A model generated the notes under the pieces. The model was not told the origin of the DNA. It saw only the letters and a list, made by a program, of their open reading frames with translations, and made no database searches. The position numbers and the translations under genes are program-made. From Gammaproteobacteria bacterium (lineage in GTDB: Bacteria; Pseudomonadota; Gammaproteobacteria; Arenicellales; Arenicellaceae), in the NCBI GenBank assembly GCA_003485905.1, contig DNHK01000291.1, positions 1-8,533 of the forward strand: a DNA stretch of 8,533 nucleotides. Reading direction: 5' to 3'. This document shows, in pieces, positions 7,732 to 8,533 of the stretch (the stretch's first letter is position 1; each line of letters begins with the position of its first letter).

Positions 7732-8533
7732 GTGATTAACCTAGGCAGCGAACCAATGGTTTTATTAAAGAAGTCCGAAACAACGGAACAACCAAAAGCA
7801 ATTAAGTCCTTACTCGAACACCTTACTCGCACCGTCTACTGCGAAACCGACACATTAAAGCTCTGTGTCTGCGCTATTCTGGCCGGCGGGCATATTTTAA
7901 TAGAAGATGTACCTGGCGTGGGTAAGACAACGCTAGCAAACTCTTTAGCTATTCTGCTCGGGTTAGACTTTCAAAGAATACAGTTCACCTCTGATTTACT
8001 TCCGACCGATATTACAGGGATATCGATATACAACCCTGATACCAAAAAATTTGAATTTATTGCCGGGCCAGTATTCACGTCTGTGCTGCTTGCAGATGAA
8101 ATCAACCGGGCGAACCCTAGGGCGCAAAGTGCGTTACTTGAAGCAATGGAAGAAAATTCTGTTTCTGCCGACGGAAAGACAATGCTACTGCCGCAACCCT
8201 TTTACCTGCTCGCCACGCAGAACCCAACCGAACAAAGTGGCACATTCCCACTCCCTGAATCGCAATTAGATCGATTTCTGTTGCGAGTTAGTTTGGGCTA
8301 TCCGTCTGCGAGTTTAGAGCGTGATTTACTCACAGCCGGAGACCGCAGAAAAGTGGCTCAAGATATTGGCGCCGTTTGTACTCCAGAAACCTTATCTTCG
8401 ATGATTAGCAGTGCGGCTGAAGTACATTGCAGCGCTTCACTTATCGACTATATGCAACGCTTACTCAAAGCGACTAGGGAAGGACCCAGCAATCATCAAT
8501 GGTCTGTCACCTCGAGCAGGTCTACAGTGGCTC
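7732..8533 (+). CDS. MoxR-family AAA+ ATPase (3' end missing)
   Basis: This is a cytoplasmic AAA+ ATPase of the MoxR family, thought to act as chaperones that help assemble or activate partner complexes, often with VWA-domain proteins. The visible 267 residues run off the right edge; full-length members have roughly 310-340. Features in order: Walker A region EDVPGVGKTTLA at 58-69, Walker B VLLADEINRANP at 118-129 with D122 and E123, sensor 1 ATQNP at 161-165, and the arginine finger in LPESQLDRF (R181). GYPS at 189-192 follows, and the start of the sensor 2 helix at about 260-267 reads SSRS where SPRA is usual. The GTG start is backed by GAGG 5 bases upstream; an ATG at 7756 is the alternative. 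Its own promoter probably lies in the preceding gap. Genes of DUF58, VWA or transglutaminase type would be expected next. Confidence 0.93.
   Translation, partial: MINLGSEPMVLLKKSETTEQPKAIKSLLEHLTRTVYCETDTLKLCVCAILAGGHILIEDVPGVGKTTLANSLAILLGLDFQRIQFTSDLLPTDITGISIYNPDTKKFEFIAGPVFTSVLLADEINRANPRAQSALLEAMEENSVSADGKTMLLPQPFYLLATQNPTEQSGTFPLPESQLDRFLLRVSLGYPSASLERDLLTAGDRRKVAQDIGAVCTPETLSSMISSAAEVHCSASLIDYMQRLLKATREGPSNHQWSVTSSRSTVA

Noticed and set aside
8051..8269. A 72-codon plus-strand frame inside the MoxR gene
   Set aside because: It lies in another frame of a gene whose own frame shows all AAA+ motifs, so it is a shadow.

Overview
The window reads as a chromosomal segment of a free-living gammaproteobacterium of moderate G+C. 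The serS, crcB, lolA and ftsK proteins look gammaproteobacterial, and their order is a variant of the ftsK-lolA-rarA-crcB-serS block known from Pseudomonas and relatives. A marine group near the Pseudomonadales/Cellvibrionales is plausible, but the sequence alone does not fix this. There are no rRNA or tRNA genes, CRISPR arrays, transposases or phage genes.

Layout. Positions 1-218 are AT-rich non-coding DNA downstream of serS. On the minus strand, transcribed leftward from about 4970, runs a compact set: ftsK (DNA translocase), lolA (lipoprotein chaperone), crcB (fluoride channel) and serS (seryl-tRNA synthetase). The gaps are 2, 24 and 32 bases, so this is probably one operon. rarA, which usually sits between lolA and crcB or serS, is missing. 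A divergent intergenic region of about 218 bases (4903-5120) carries back-to-back promoters. On the plus strand follow an Smr-domain protein and a Mak-type ROK sugar kinase, 29 bases apart. After a 143-base gap with a striking 28-bp perfect palindrome comes a predicted lipoprotein with a degenerate MCE-like domain and a long predicted coiled coil. A 135-base gap with a recognisable promoter leads to a MoxR-family AAA+ ATPase that is cut off by the window end.

How the genes relate. The minus-strand block is housekeeping: chromosome segregation and division, outer-membrane lipoprotein trafficking, fluoride tolerance and translation. LolA in this block would deliver outer-membrane lipoproteins, possibly including the one encoded at 6712-7596. 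The Smr protein and kinase share a likely transcript but have no obvious common pathway. MoxR genes usually head clusters with DUF58, VWA-domain or transglutaminase-like genes, which would lie beyond the right edge.

No clearly new multi-gene system is visible. The least ordinary parts are the MCE-like coiled-coil lipoprotein, the palindrome upstream of it, and the loss of rarA from a conserved locus.
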